A DNA stretch of 59,522 nt. Origin: Arachnopeziza araneosa. Taxonomy: Eukaryota; Ascomycota; Leotiomycetes; Helotiales; Arachnopezizaceae. Below are positions 32,358 through 45,937 of this stretch, one piece after another. Position numbers and translations under genes: made by a program. Location: assembly GCA_003988855.1 (NCBI GenBank), contig QYAI01000157.1:1-59522 (forward strand), in the 5' to 3' direction. A model generated the notes under the pieces. It made no database searches. It was given only the letters and a program-made list of their open reading frames with translations, and was not told the origin of the DNA. The first letter of the stretch is position 1. Each line of letters opens with the position of its first letter.

Positions 32358-33115
32358 TTATTTCTCAGCATCATCGGCGACCATGATTGTATCATCCGAG
32401 AAGAGTGAGCAATTATCTGCAGCGTCTTCAACGGTAGCATAACCACCACTGCGAGCGGTGTAGCCCTTTTTCCAGGGCTTCTTCTCCAGTATATAGCCTA
32501 CAGCATAGAACGTTGTAATGAGTAGAGTTGAGGCACTACTCATGGTCAGTACAGAGTAATAATGATTGGATTCCACTCACAGTGCGATAGCCCCACAAAC
32601 AACGACCGTATAAGTCAGCGCCCGGTGGTGCTCTTCCACTCCAGCGGGCGAAAGCTTGTATCCTTTGGTGACGCGTGTCGGTTTAAACCAGTCATCGCCA
32701 TCATACCACTGCGAAACAAATGGAACCTTTCGAAGAGTTGCGTATCCAATGATCATCAGAAATGAGCACACCACATGAGTCGGGAGGAGAGCAGAATGCT
32801 TAGGGCTCGATTCGCGATTGTAGACTGAAACAGCGGACGCGATATAGTTTTCGAGGGATGCTAAAACGCACTTGAAGTGGTCAGCTTCATGTCTAGGTAC
32901 CCAGAAAGAAGGGCCAAACTTACAGCAACAAGGATAGGAACGAGAGCCACAGGGATGGGATCGTGCAGAATGATGTGCCAGTATACAAAGTACGATGCGA
33001 TGAATGCGGTGAGAATGATGGAGGCTTGTTGAATTGATCGAAGGAGGAAGATGATCTGGTTGGCGGTAGAGCCTTGGAATAGATACACACTAGCCATGGC
33101 GTCAACTGCGTACAT
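32358..33115 (-). CDS. Small multi-pass membrane protein, unknown function
   Basis: Three exons, 33115-32924, 32870-32581 and 32535-32358, 660 bases, 219 residues in frame. Hydrophobic segments lie at about 28-45 (QQASIILTAFIASYFVYW), 50-66 (PVALVPILVA), 100-115 (VVCSFLMIIGYATL), 150-165 and 170-185, so four or five membrane passes are likely. A soluble loop (SQWYDGDDWFKPTRVTKGYK) and an acidic C-terminal tail stand out. I do not recognise the family. The start at 33115 is followed by a second ATG six codons on (MASVY). Confidence 0.65.
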
Positions 33116-33385
33116 AAAACGTTTACGAAGTGCGTTTCTAGAATGACAATGTGCCTAGCACGATAAAGCGAGCGTTGGTGTTTGTAAACGAAGGTATTAT
33201 GCTGTCGCTGAAGAAAGCCTAAATGAATGTCGTTCTAATTTTAGCCGCTGAACGGGAAGAGCCGAACGCGAAATGGGATGCAGTCAGCCGCATGAGCCCA
33301 GGTAACTCTCGAGGTTTGAGAAATCTTTGTATATGTTCTTGGAATATTCTATTCGTGTATTTATTACAGTATTTACATGACTCAA

Positions 33386-36300
33386 TCATCCAATTCGTCT
33401 GAACTTGTTCGTAAGACTTAGCAAAGTCCTTTTAGGTGTTGACAGTGCGTATCCTTCTTCTTCCACGTTGTTCTTCCCTACAATACTTAAAAATACCTGA
33501 TCAAGAGTCGTTGGGCTGACTGAATAGTGTTCCAGTTGTAGTTTCCCTCGGTTTTCTTCGAACAGCATGATCAAAGCACCAATTCCATCACGACAGGCAA
33601 CTTTGCTCAAAGGTTCCTGGCTACCTTTTATTTCATCGACGTCAGAAATCTGAACACCAGGAGCCTTCTCATTTTCATGCTTCTGTATTGGTACAGAGAA
33701 TCTTATTTGGCCATGATATGTCTTATCTTCAATAGCCGCTCCTGGGAACTGATTCAAGACCCAAGAACGAAGGCCTGTGATTTCTTCATTTGTGGTATGT
33801 GGCGCTGATTTCATGATAAGATGTACATAATATGCATCTCCATGTTTGTGGCGTAGATAGTCGCTAGTTCCAATAGCCAACATTCTCTTCGCCATAATAC
33901 CTGCCCGATCCGCAAGTGCATCGGCTTCTTCCATGCTGTGTGTCGTTAAAAGAAGCGAACGGCCAGGTACAACAGCAGCAAGAGTCTTCCACATGACTCG
34001 TTTCGCTGCAGCATCCATGCCTGAGCTGGGTTCATCAAGGAGTAAGACTGTAGGATTTCCAATGAGAGCGATGCCAAGGGAAAGCTTCCTCTTGTTTCCA
34101 CCAGAAAGCTTAGCAGCCATTCTCGAGGAGAAAGATTGCAGTCCCACAGCTTGGATAACCGCTTCTACATTATGATCAAGGTTTCGAACACCACGAACAC
34201 GGGCATAAAATCGAAGATGTTCCAATACTGTCATTTGGTCCATGGCTATAGACAATTAGTATTTTGAAGAGAAGATCGATATTCACATACCATCAAATTG
34301 AGGACAGACTCCAAGATGCGCTCTAGCATCTGCACGATGTCTGTTGATCTCGATATTTTCTACAAATACATTTCCTCCGTTTTTCGATGGTTGAATATCG
34401 CCACGAATGAGGGAGATTGTTGTTGATTTCCCTGCGCCGTTTGGCCCTAAGAGTGCGAAAACTTCACCGCGCTTGATCCCAAATGTGAGATTGTCGACGG
34501 CTGTGGTATGGCTAAAAGATTTGGTAAGATTTAACACTCGAAGACCATCATTTGAGTTGGTAACACGAATAATCTCGTCAGCAATCTCTGGATCAGCAGG
34601 ATCTTTCAGATCGCGGGGGCCAGTAGGCACCTTACGCACACGGCGATACCAAGCGATGATTGACCCAGAATCATACCAAAGGAGAATAGCGAATAAGATG
34701 AAAACTTGCATGAACAGGTACAGAATTGGTCCGCCGTATTGCAAGATACCTCCTGGATTTCGGGATAGCTTCTTTCCTGAGCAAGTAGTAGAGAAAATGT
34801 TGAGTGCCAGGAACAAACCTCGAACCAAACTTCCCATTGGAGTGATTGCTGATACTGTGAAGTGGACGACTATCAAGTAGTAGTCAATCTTGTTTACAGA
34901 AGCATAGGTTATTGTGCAAAGAAAACAGACAAGATATCCTAGAAATAAGACTGCTTGAACTGCTGCAGCTATTGCAAAAGCTGAAAGCTGAGTCCTTGCA
35001 ATTAATGACACACAGTATGCAAGGAGAATCGAAACTAAGCCATAAAGGAGGAATATTATAAATAAATAACCGATGTGGTACCATTGCGAGGAGGCTGCAG
35101 CGAAGATGATAACTGCCACAGCACTATTTATCAAGACAGTGAAGAAGTCGAAAGACAAGTATGCGAGCCAAAGCGGTAAAGATCTTACACCGTTGGAGTA
35201 CTCTAAGCCTCGAATGTTCCTTGTTCTCTCAATAGTCGGATATAACGAGAAAAAGGCCGGATAGACAGCCATTGCCAATCCGAAATAAACAACAAGTTGT
35301 AATGATTTTCCTGTTGAGGGTGCCCAAGGAATGTCGAATGATGCATACTGAGTAGAAATGCTGATATTTGTAAGCATAACATCCATGATGTTCTGACCAA
35401 ATATAGCGTAGTAAACATCTCCATTGCCTCTGTATGCCAGAGTACTAGGAGTGCTACCACTCCCAACGAAAAATCCGGCTGGAGTGACGTTGCCGAAATT
35501 TTGCTTGATATAATTATTGAAGTCAGGCAATGTGTCTACCAAGTTGAGTTTCTTCTGAATTATACCAGGAGGAATTGACGGTAGATCAGGAAGCAATGGA
35601 CCATAAAGGTCGGTAAGTGTATCGTTTGAGAAGTCGGAAGATGGACCAAGTGCGAAATCGTAATGAGCCTGGGTGGTTAGTGTTTCGACATCGGAAAGCG
35701 AGACCGAGTCAGCAGGTTCACATCCTGCCAGTTCAAAGTTCTTTAAGAATAAAGTCACCAAGCCAGCGCCAATGATTGGAATCAGTAGGGCAGCTGCATA
35801 TGGCAGATAGTTGCGGCGAAGAATTGTCAAACGTTTCCGGAACAAAACCCAAGCTTGGCGAAAGAATCCGATGTTTTGGCCAGTGTATAATTCAATGGTG
35901 GGTTTTTTGTTCACTTGAATTGTACCTTCTTTTAAAGACTCCACGACAGGGTAAGGTGATTCGAGGCTTTCACTGCTTTCTACACGAATCTCGTCTGCCA
36001 GCTGCAAAAAAACATCTTCAATCGTTGGGCCTGAGAGTTCATAATCTGTCAAGTTGTCATCTTCTAGTCGTTGAATTACCCCAGCAGCGTCTCTAGATGT
36101 TGGGGCAATATAGGTTGTCAATCCGAAAGTATGGATCTTTTTGATGCCTTCGATTTCTGGAGATCCTTGGTGACCTGGCCCGATTTGTAAATGGATTCGA
36201 TACCCGCCTCCAAGTTTATCCTTGAGCTCTACTGATGATCCTTGAGCTCTCAGAGTACCTTTAGATAATATGGCAATCTGATCCGCCAAGAGATCAGCTT

Positions 36301-38230
36301 CGTCAAGAAAGTGGGTAGTAAGAATGATGGTTCGTGAGCCTCTTTCTGCAAGTAAAATGTCCCAAATCTTTCTTCGACTCAAGGGGTCTAACCCACTGCT
36401 CACTTCGTCTACACAACAAACAGCACTGCCGCCCGTGAACATCATCCCCAGTTGTAGTTTCCTCTTCTGGCCTCCAGATAAGGTCTTAGATTTAGCTCCC
36501 ATTTTTCTATTAAGATCAATAGCCTTGATTAGAGCGTGCAGCTGTTCTTTGGAGTCCCGCTGGCCAGTTGATTTAAGGTCATTGAAAATGCGGATATGCT
36601 CTTCAACTGTCAGTTCAGGCCAGAGAACATTCTTCTGGGGCGCAATGCCAATTCCACCTGTGCCATCAACTGTGACAGCTCCGCTTGTTACTGTGTTGAG
36701 TCCGGCAATTGCATCGAGCGTTGTACTCTTTCCACTCCCATTCGCGCCAAGCAGAACGCAAATGTGCCCTTTACTTGCGCTGAGAGTAAGTTCACTCACG
36801 GCAACAACAGTTTCTTTTGGGGTTTTTGTGAAGACGGCGAACTGTCGACGAAACCAATTTGGCCGGTAGTGTTTAGTAAAATTCTGGATCTTGACAGTCT
36901 CAATAGAAGAAGAGGAAACAACTTTTCGTCCTTCAGAAGCAGTACCATAGAGGTATCTTTCGACCCATGCTCCAAGAACTGGGTAGATGAAGATCTGAAG
37001 GACCAAGAAAATCCAAAGAACAATCCCTGGTAAGGACCACGGATTATGTGGCGCTGCTCGAACAAGATCTGTGGCCGTCTTCTGTTGTTCGTATCTCGCC
37101 ATAAATTTGATTGAGAATACGTAATTTGAAGAGGGGAATAGAAGGGACAGAATGGCAACGGTTCCGGATGTTGATATAGTAAGAACTTGCGCGAGGACAC
37201 CTAGGAGGAGACTAGTAATAGTCATTGTGATGCCACTGAGCTGAGCTTTCTTGAAAAATGAGGCACCAAACACAGAGAATGACGCAAGGGCAAGGCCAGA
37301 GAGGAGATGAAATACAATAAGGATGGCCATTGAAGTGGCAGCGAAAACACCGATCCCGAGAATGATGGCCATGATGATCCACCCTGGGAGATATATCAGG
37401 TCGAAAGCAATATGATAAGATACAATTCTAGCTAACTGGGGCTGCCATCTCTTCAGGTTTGGCATCATCGCTTCGATAAGCTGCGACATTCCAAGTTCTC
37501 TTTCCGAGGCTATAAAGCCAGTTAAGTGATACGTGATTCCGATCATACCGATCAGAAATGCGACACCTAGGAGACTGATTATCGCTTTTTGATATGCCAC
37601 TCGGATGTTCGTTTCATGTTGCGCTTGGGTGATGCTCGTGTAAAGATACTGGACGGTGTTCGGGAGAGTTTGGTTGGCAATTGCAAAGTCAACTGTTCTC
37701 TGGAGGGGAAGGTGGTAGATTTGAACATCGTTGCTATCAATTCCGTAGTTGACCTTTTGTCCAAAAGCTCCGTCTGTTCGGATGGTGTAGTTCCAGAGAC
37801 CTCCTTCCGATGGAGAAGAATAGAAGACAATCGCGCCATAACATTCTGTCGCGCCTCGCAGACTGCTCTTACAAACATCCAAAAGTTCCTCTTCGTTATT
37901 CAAACGTGCGATCTTTGTGCCAGTCCCTGATGTTGCCTGCACAACTGTATCGATGACCCGATCAATCTCGGAGGAGCCATTATTGACAAACGCGATAGTG
38001 TCCCGCCCACCACTTGCAGCGTTGAGGCCTTCTGCCAAGGTTCGAATCGGCCGAGGCGATCCAATACCGTATGTAGATGGAGGGACAAAGATATTCTTGG
38101 CATAGGAGAGGAAGATAAAGAAGAGGATCGGGAGGACGAAGGCTCGGATAGAGGTGCTAAATGTATGGCGATTGAAGGCAATTCGAATATTCTTGAGGGT
38201 CAGCGTCCAGCACTGATGAAGGAGTGTCAT
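33386..38230 (-). CDS. ABC-A (ABCA-type) full-length lipid/multidrug transporter
   Basis: Two exons, 38230-34291 and 34245-33386, 4800 bases, 1599 residues. The ATG at 38230 (MTLLHQCWTLTLKN) is chosen over an upstream GTG. Layout is TMD1-NBD1-TMD2-NBD2. Each TMD opens with one helix and a large extracytoplasmic loop, as in ABCA proteins. NBD1 (about residue 490 on) has LLGANGSGKST, signature LSGGQKRKLQLG and Walker B with CCVDEVSSGLD. NBD2 has LLGPNGAGKST, LSGGNKRKLSLG and LLLDEPSSGMD; the join across the intron gives CPQFDAMDQMT, the expected Q-loop. Both sites look competent. ABCA proteins move lipids or amphipathic compounds. It is co-directional with the ABC-C gene upstream, but I do not place it in the RiPP cluster with confidence. 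Confidence 0.93.
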
Positions 38231-38763
38231 CGCAAAGGGCGGGAGGAACAGTCGCACAGCATCTGATACTGATTGGGAGCGTGCTCAAGATGGCCGTGAG
38301 CTTTGGTGGCGGTACAATGCGGGGTGATAACAGCTAAGGATTGAACGAGGATCGATTGCCCAACGATAACATTATTGGTGTAACAAAGGACGACGCAAGA
38401 AGTATATAATTCGAAGCACTGAAATTTCACGAAGCTCATGATGGATCAAGATTGCCAGGACCCGCAAGATCTGCTTGTTTATGATTACGTACGTTATGAG
38501 CGCTTTCGGATCTCGGATTGATCCTTGCCAAATCTTTCGTCGGCGAGAACTCTTGGCACTACTCTAACAATGAATGCTACTTCGCTAGAGACTCTAATCA
38601 GCCACATACCTTTTACGCTCTGGTTGACTGGAAATGTTAGGAATGATTTGAATCACGCCAAGATGAGTAGATATGGTATGAGGCTCTATGCAACAAGATG
38701 GGATAGCTCTATATATTCCTTTCTTGCCACGTCCAAGACTCCAATGGGTCACGATCTCTTAAT
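38231..38763. other. Intergenic between two ABC transporter genes
   Basis: 533 bases holding the ABC-A promoter and the ABC-C 3' flank. No gene called; a 143-codon plus-strand frame here is antisense to the ABC-C 3' end. Confidence 0.5.
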
Positions 38764-41700
38764 CTACCTCCCCCACAACTTCCGAAAGGCTGAATCATGT
38801 AGCTTCATCAATTCCCTGGGAGTACCAACTTCCCTTATCGTTCCAGCCTCCATAACCACAACGATATCCGAATCCAAAATCGTCTCCAATCGGTGCGCAA
38901 CAGAAACAACAGTGCAATCTTTGAATTCTTCCTTGATAACGCCCTGCAAGATCTGATCAGTCTCGCTGTCAACGCTGCTTGTTGCCTCATCAAGTAACAA
39001 GATGGCGCTTTTGTTTAGAATTGCGCGTGCTAGAGCTAGAAGCTGCTGCTGTCCTTTTGATAAGGAATCTAGGTGAAGCTCGACATCTAAACCGCCTCGC
39101 TCAATTAAGATTGACCAAAGCCCAACCTTCTTTAATGCAGTAATTATGGCACCATCTGAAGATTCGCCTAACGGATCAGTGTTGAAACGGAGACTTCCAA
39201 TAAGATGGAGCGGATCTTGTGGCATTACTGTCAATCGACTCCGAATTATATCACGTGGGACCGTGGACAAATCCACAGAGTCAATCAAAATTTGACCTGC
39301 TGAAAGGTCTAGGATGCGGAGAATCGTGGAGATAAGTGAGCTCTTTCCGCTAAAGAATAATGTTAGGAGATAAATAGGTATGGTAATCACGATTGATGTG
39401 AGGGAATTTTGGGCACATACCTTCCTGTGCGGCCGCAGATTCCTACTTTTTGTCCTGGCTGGATTTTTAGGTTGATATTCTTCAAGGCCACGTTCTGAGA
39501 ACTAAACAAAGTCAGGTCTTGGTACGCAAGAAGCAGATTGCTATAGCAAGAACATACTCATAAGATGCAGATACGTTTTGGATTTCAATCGCTCCATCCG
39601 CTGGCCATTTTGCATGTGGAATCTGATTCTCGTAGCTCTTAGCCTCGGTTTCCGTCCCTATCTCAAACTCTCGCAATCGAGAAATTGCGCCTAATGATGT
39701 TTCCAATATTGTCCATCCGATGACGAAATTGGATATTGTACTGTTAAACGCTGTAAAATATTAGCACACCCATGAATATACTCGGGCTTGTCCACTCACC
39801 TAGTATGTTATTCAGTGAAACTCCAAGCAGTCCAGGTGAGGTTGTGTTCCTCAAGCTTGTAGCTAAAGTCACGACTAGAACGGCCAAAGCGGCAATTATG
39901 AGATCCAGAACCAAACCCAACCACCTTTGAATACAAAAGAGTAGATAAAAAGGCTTTTGCGAGTTGTCTAAACGTTCTCTGTTCAATTGAATGAACTTCT
40001 CCTCCCAGCCAAAAGCTCTGATTGTAGAGAGCCCGTCGAGAGTTTCCATGAAGTTTGTGTACAAAGGGCTTCTTGTTTCGAGATCCAAGTATCGTAGTTG
40101 TCGCGAAACCTTTAAGTAGACGTGTTGCAGAAAGTAAATAGCGATCAAAAAGAGAGGAATAACAAGTGCCATATAATATGATCCCATTGCTATGAGCGAA
40201 ATTTCAGCCAAGCACAGTACAAAATCTAAAATTAGTGTTAGCCTTGAGAAGTGGTCATACTTAGACTTATACACTTACTCGAAAAGGTTCTGAGTAAACC
40301 CTCGACCAGAGGCCCTTCAATGAGAGACATGTCGTTGCTGAATTTGTTGATGATAGTTCCCGTTTCTGTTTTTGTGAAAAATGATTGCGGTGCGCTGAAT
40401 AATGAATCAGAATGTTACCCACCCGCCTGGCAGTTTTAATACTGACCGACTAACAACATCAAGAAGTACTTTGTGTAGTCTGCACCCCGTTGATGGTCCT
40501 ATCCACACGCAAGCAGTCCTAACTGAATCAGCATTTGAACGACTGCGCTAGAATGAATTTCATGCCACTCGTAACCACCATTCCCAATGGAAAATCCAAT
40601 AGAGAGCAAAATATAGACGCATATAAACAACAAAACATGATTATTGCTGTTGTCAGTCCACCATTTCAGCCAAAGCTCTACGCACTCGAATTAGTTTTGA
40701 TTAAAATTTCAATTATAGACAAACTTACGGCTGAAAGTAGAACAAAACACATAGATGAAGACAAACATAATAAATGTGATCACTGGCCATAATCCTACAG
40801 TTTTGAGGTAGGTTTTGTAAACCGAAAGATCACCCGTCTGCCGTAAGAGATCCTGAGCCTCATCATCTTGAGCTAATGATTCATCAAAACCATTATAAAG
40901 AGACTGAACAAGGGAGTTTTCAGTCGATTCTTCCTTCTTGTCTTGTTCTATGAGCTTAATCAAGCCCTTGCTTTGAAGTTGCTGAAGCGATCCGATTTGA
41001 GCAGAATAATTTGTGGCTGAGAGGACAACCACCTGATCGGCTAGTGAGAGATATTGAACTATAGATGTCAAATACTATCGAAACCACTGCTAATCGACAC
41101 TCACTCGAATGGGTTACCATAATTACTGTGGCATTTAATTTTTCAAATATCCCATCCCTACCGAACAACCTATTTACCACAGCCTTTTCCGTTGTTCGAT
41201 CTAAAGCACTCAAGATATCATCTAAAATGAATATTTCAGCTCGAGAGTACAGTGCTCTTGCTAAAGCTATGCGTTGTTTCTGTCCTCCGCTCAAGCTCAC
41301 TCCACGACTTCCAATTCTGGTATTTTGGCCTGTTACGAGCTGGGAAAAGTCATAGTCCAAGGAACAAGCTTTAATGACTGTTTCGTACCATTCTTCATCC
41401 ATGATATGGTCTTCACCGAAGCCACAAATAGCCTGTCGAACGGTACCATTCGGAAGCCATGGATTTTGTGAGCAATAGGCCGTTGTGTTTGCTCCGACAG
41501 ATATTTTGCCTTGATCCACGGGAATTTCTCCTAAGAAGGCCTTCAGTAGGGTAGTCTTCCCACTACCTACTGGGCCGATGATCATGATGATGGTTCCTTT
41601 GTTGATTGACAACGAATCCACACGAACGGCTATATCTGCAGTTTTCGCGGGTCTGATATTGACATTATCAACTCGAAATACAAGTTCGCGCGCGCTGATC

Positions 41701-43813
41701 AGAGATTCAAGTTCTGTTAAGACATCGGACTCTTCCAGGGGATAAGGTGCTGTTGCAGTTGCCAGCCTGTGATCAATCAGAGATTCAGAGAGCAGAAATT
41801 TTTGAATTCGATTAAAACAACCGGTACTTGCGAAACAGTTTGGGGCAGCAGATAGAAGATATGCTGCAGAATTGGCCACTAAGTTGATGAGGGCAAGACT
41901 TGTAAACGCCTTCGTGGCATCAAATGAGCGATCCCCTCGAAGATATGACTGAAATGCATATACTGAGAAAGTAGCAGCCGGCGCAAGTACGAAAGGGATA
42001 TTCGCTATCAAGATTAGCAGACAATATAGGTAGGACAGTAAGGAAATTGGTTTCTATCAAATCAATACTTACCAATGACATTGTTCCACACTGCCATCCA
42101 CATCAATTTTTCTAATTTCTTTGTCTCGTTGATTCTTTCATCCTGGACGACATGATTCGCCATTCCGGTGAGGCCCATCATTTTCAGACATTTCATATCA
42201 TTTAGCATAGATTTGGTAATTCCAATCCGGCGCTGTGTGGCTGCTGACCGAGCCTCCTGATATACCCCCATCCGTTCAGCCACAACCGAGCTCCCAATTG
42301 AAGATACTAAAATGGTGAGACTTGGCTTATGCTTGGAAGGTTCTGAACCTACATAAAACGACCAAAACTGGGATAGACGAAACCCATCCAAGCTGTCGAG
42401 CGAGTAGAGGGACACCAATCATTACTTCGATTGATCGGGACCAACATTCGTTCAATTCTTCCAAACAACGTATGATCTGGTCCACGTCAGTACTCATGAG
42501 AGTTATCGCACTTGATTCGTCGTAAACTCCGTCCTGAAGAGTGAGAGCCCGATTGTAGATGAGTGAAATGGCGCTGGCCCGAAACATCGTGATGAAACGG
42601 TACAGAAGGTGACTGCTAAATAAGGTGGAGATCTTTAAGTGTTAGTTTTAGGAAAAATTCTGCCTTTGAACCGTACATACCGCAATTCCAAGATAGATTA
42701 AGGCTGTGGCACCGATGAGGCCATAACCTTCGTTCCTACTGAGTACACTGTCTTCTTCACCAAGAAGGTCAATGACACGAGTAATAAGGAAAGGCTGTGC
42801 GAAAGTAAATGCTGTTTGACACAGGCGAGGAAAGATTACATAGCAATATTGCCATCGTAGACATTTCCAAAGTACAGCTACCAAAGTGAAGCGTCCTTTA
42901 GAGTTTGCTACAGGACATATTAGATCTTTCCTGTGCGCTTAGGGAACTAAATAAAACATTTACTTACAGCGAGTATTCCAAGCAATTTGTGCATCTTGAC
43001 CCAATTTTTTGGCAGCGAGATCTTCGTCAAGGTTGTAAAGAGCTTGAAATGAAGCCAGACCTTTCGATCCCCCGGTGAATATGCCATTCAGCCACCACAA
43101 AAAGCCCCGATTAATGATGCCACTAGTTGACTCTATGGACTGTCGGTAGTATGGAGGTTTTAGAAAAGCCCTTTTATTATGACTTTCAAGAACAAGTAAA
43201 AGTAGCTTCAGCAAGGCCGCTACTGAGAACAATGCTGTATTTAGTATGTGAGTGTGCCTTAAATAAAGGCTTCTTATCTGGGCTGAATCTAAGATTACTG
43301 AAAAAAGTAGATATATGCTTAAAATAGACGAAGGATTGATGGAACGGCCATGTTCGAAGTATAATAGTGGAACCACCTCAATTGCAGCGACTATGCTCAA
43401 GATTGCCGAGGGTATTGTAGCTACATTTCGAAAGGATGCGTCCTGTGTGTAAAACAACAGCGCTGTCAATTGAAGAAGAATATTGACAATGGAGACAGCC
43501 TTTATTTTGATTTGTAAGTGAAATATTCAAAATGTTGTATTCCTTGATCAAGACTTACAAGCTTCACATTCTGAATGGAGTGACGAAAGGTCGTCTCATC
43601 TTTTTTGAAAAGGCGGAATATTCGAGGAGGTGCGAAAAGAAGGAGGAAAATCGAAGGGATGCAACTAAGGATTGATTGTTCGAAAAAGAGGGTAAAATCA
43701 AAATAACAATTGCTAAAGGGACCAAAGGCAGAGTCGTTTGCTGTACATGAGATATTTGTATGTGGATGGAAGGCCAGAGAACTATGATTGTCTGAGTGTA
43801 GTATAAACTGCAT
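38764..43813 (-). CDS. ABC-C (MRP-type) transporter of the RiPP cluster
   Basis: Fourteen exons: 43813-43559, 43499-42968, 42907-42681, 42632-42353, 42306-42073, 42004-41105, 41058-40729, 40677-40579, 40522-40447, 40394-40279, 40225-39800, 39750-39558, 39501-39421 and 39349-38764; 4335 bases, 1444 residues, in frame throughout. An N-terminal TMD0 is followed by TMD1 and NBD1 (Walker A GPVGSGKTT at about 653-661, signature LSGGQKQR, Walker B FILDD), then TMD2 (LWLKWWTD; APQSFFTKTETGTIINKFSNDM) and NBD2 (GRTGSGKSS, LSKGQQQLLALARA, LLLDEATSS). The catalytic Glu of NBD1 is Asp and the NBD2 signature is degenerate; asymmetric sites are common in ABC-C proteins. Position next to the DUF3328 and precursor genes points to export of, or self-protection against, the cluster product. 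Confidence 0.93.
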
Positions 43814-44407
43814 TTTAATGAGATATGGCGCTCTGATTGAAGAGCATTCTTCAGCGTAGGGTTACGATAGAAGGAAAAGAAGAAGAGTGTCAACGGGTAG
43901 AATTTACCAACACAATCTCGCTAAACACGCCAATCACGAACTTGGCCCTAGTATGGTCAGGGGTCCGCACAGTTATAGGAAGGTCGATAAAACTTTTACC
44001 ACAGTCTCATTTTAAAGTCTGAATGTTCAAGCATTTGATACATTTTACTTTCAGATTGATTCCGAGATCTGATGTTGGTGTTTACCAGAGTCACTCATGC
44101 CACTCCACTCTCATACTCAAATGTTAAATTTATCGAGAGATACGAAACACTGCAGGACCATGTTGCGCCTGCCATGGCCCCCATCGTCTTCCCATCGCTT
44201 GCTAGCAGATTTACATGGCTTCGTCGGCCACGGAAACTACATATTTTGCTAGAAATCTCACTCCGCGGCATTTTATTAAGAATGTCAACTCATCTGATCA
44301 TTATTATTATTTCATTGCTGGGTTTAGATGAAGTTGTTGCTCTGTCTTTCTGAACCTTAACTCCCTTCGCGGCTAGCAATACAGCACGGTTCGTTTTCAA
44401 TATTATC
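43814..44407. other. Intergenic: ABC-C promoter
   Basis: 594 bases between two minus-strand cluster genes. No gene seen. Confidence 0.5.
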
Positions 44408-45300
44408 TTACACAGCAATATTGTGATGTTTTAAAGCGAAAGCTTCCAAAGTCTTGCGATCCCGACATTCATTATGTGGAATGCCCCAACCTTGAATACC
44501 TTCTCGCTGTCCATGCTCATTGATCTTTGACCACTCAACAGTTGAGTCAGCATAGCACTCAACAGCCTGCCTCAAGTAGTTGAAGCAGTGGTCCATGTGG
44601 AATGGAGAAAACGACACTCCGTCGTGGTCTAATGGCTTGCCATCAGGCCTACGCATCTCATCTGGTAGGTAGGCAAATTCTCGTATCGTTGCCTATTTTT
44701 TCCACCTGTTAGTATGTGTCATGGGCGAACTCTAACGACCACCATAAGCGTCTTGACGTACCAAGCAATGAAGTTGATGGAACATGGAGATGCCAAATCT
44801 CTGGGAATGAATAGTATCAGGAAGCCCAGGCTCATATTCAAACTCTTCGATCAAGGACGTAGGAATTGCAATGGTATGTGTCTCAAAGTTTTGCAACCAC
44901 TTATTCCACCCTACAGCAGCCTGCGATGTGTTTCCAGACCATTCAGCACTATCTGTGAAAACCACAGGTCCTGGTGCACGTCCAACTAGTTATGTCAGAT
45001 ACAATGTTCAATGTCATTAGTATAGATATACATACTTTCCGGAACAAAACTTTTGACTGATCTTGGTGCCTTGCTGCGAGTTCCTTGTTGATACGCTACA
45101 TGAATTGCAATTATGAATATAGTGACAAACATGAGTTGATGGAAAATTGATACTCCATTCGTATAAAAGCGTCGTTTATAGACTGAATGAAACACCCTTC
45201 GGATTTTGCTTGTCTTCTGGTCGTAGGCATCTTCCTTTCCTTGTTCCTGAATGGGAAGCAAATGCTCGCGTGATATTTCATTAGAATCATTTCTCAACAT
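44408..45300 (-). CDS. UstYa-family (DUF3328) oxidase/cyclase 1
   Basis: Three exons, 45300-45036, 44985-44762 and 44692-44408, 774 bases, 257 residues. A basic cytosolic N-terminus is followed by one membrane segment (about 53-70, FHQLMFVTIFIIAIHVAY) and a lumenal domain. The two family-defining HxxHC motifs are present: HQLHC (158-162) and HMDHC (195-199), the latter followed by NYLRQAVEC as usual. In ustiloxin, phomopsin and asperipin biosynthesis such proteins perform oxidative cyclisation of the precursor core in the secretory pathway, and the HxxHC motifs are needed. The gene is divergent from the precursor gene, sharing a 637-base promoter region, which supports joint expression. Confidence 0.93.
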
Positions 45301-45937
45301 CTTGAAATAGGAGAGAAGAATATGTGGTAGATAGTGCAGTTGAAGAAAATTGAAGAACGTTTCTGAGAGTTTCTTGCGTTAGATGATTTGTGAAGAATAT
45401 AGCACAGACAGCGAAGTAGCTGGCTGCCTAACACTCCTTCATGTAAGTTATTAAGATGAGAGAGTACAGATCTTATTTTACAATCTCAGCCTGTACGTAA
45501 AATACACCACTAAACCTCGGTCAGATTGGAAAGGGAACAGAATAAGAGGCCGTGCAGGCATGTAACGTGGTCAATTCACTTGCATGGAGTCCAAATTTCC
45601 TTGCAGGTAAGCTTTCCAATCTGATTACTTGCATGACCTATAGATTTTATTGTAGATTAAGGGTTGCCCTTTTTGTAAAGAGGTAACAGAAGAATTTTTT
45701 TCGAATTTACCTGCCCCATCGAGTTTGGTCATCTAGTCACGGTTGTCATGGTAAGATGAGACAATCCTCGGTGTCATGCAAATTTACTATTACTTTATAC
45801 GAGTTTTAAGTCCGGTTTTTAGTCAAAGGGAATTATAAAGTTGACGATTTCCTCGAAGTTGAATAAAGTCTTCACAGCTCTCGATATCCTTTTGAACACA
45901 TATTCAATTATCAATCCTGTTCTTCAAACTTCGCAAA
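45301..45937. promoter_or_regulatory. Shared divergent promoter of ustYa-like and precursor genes
   Basis: 637 bases between the two start codons. A TATAAA box lies at 45834-45839, about 100 bases before the precursor ATG. GAAAG/CTTTCC-type motifs occur on both strands near 45525-45620. The regulator is unknown. Confidence 0.6.

Noticed and set aside
36324..36869. 181-codon plus-strand frame
   Set aside because: Antisense of the ABC-A NBD1 region.
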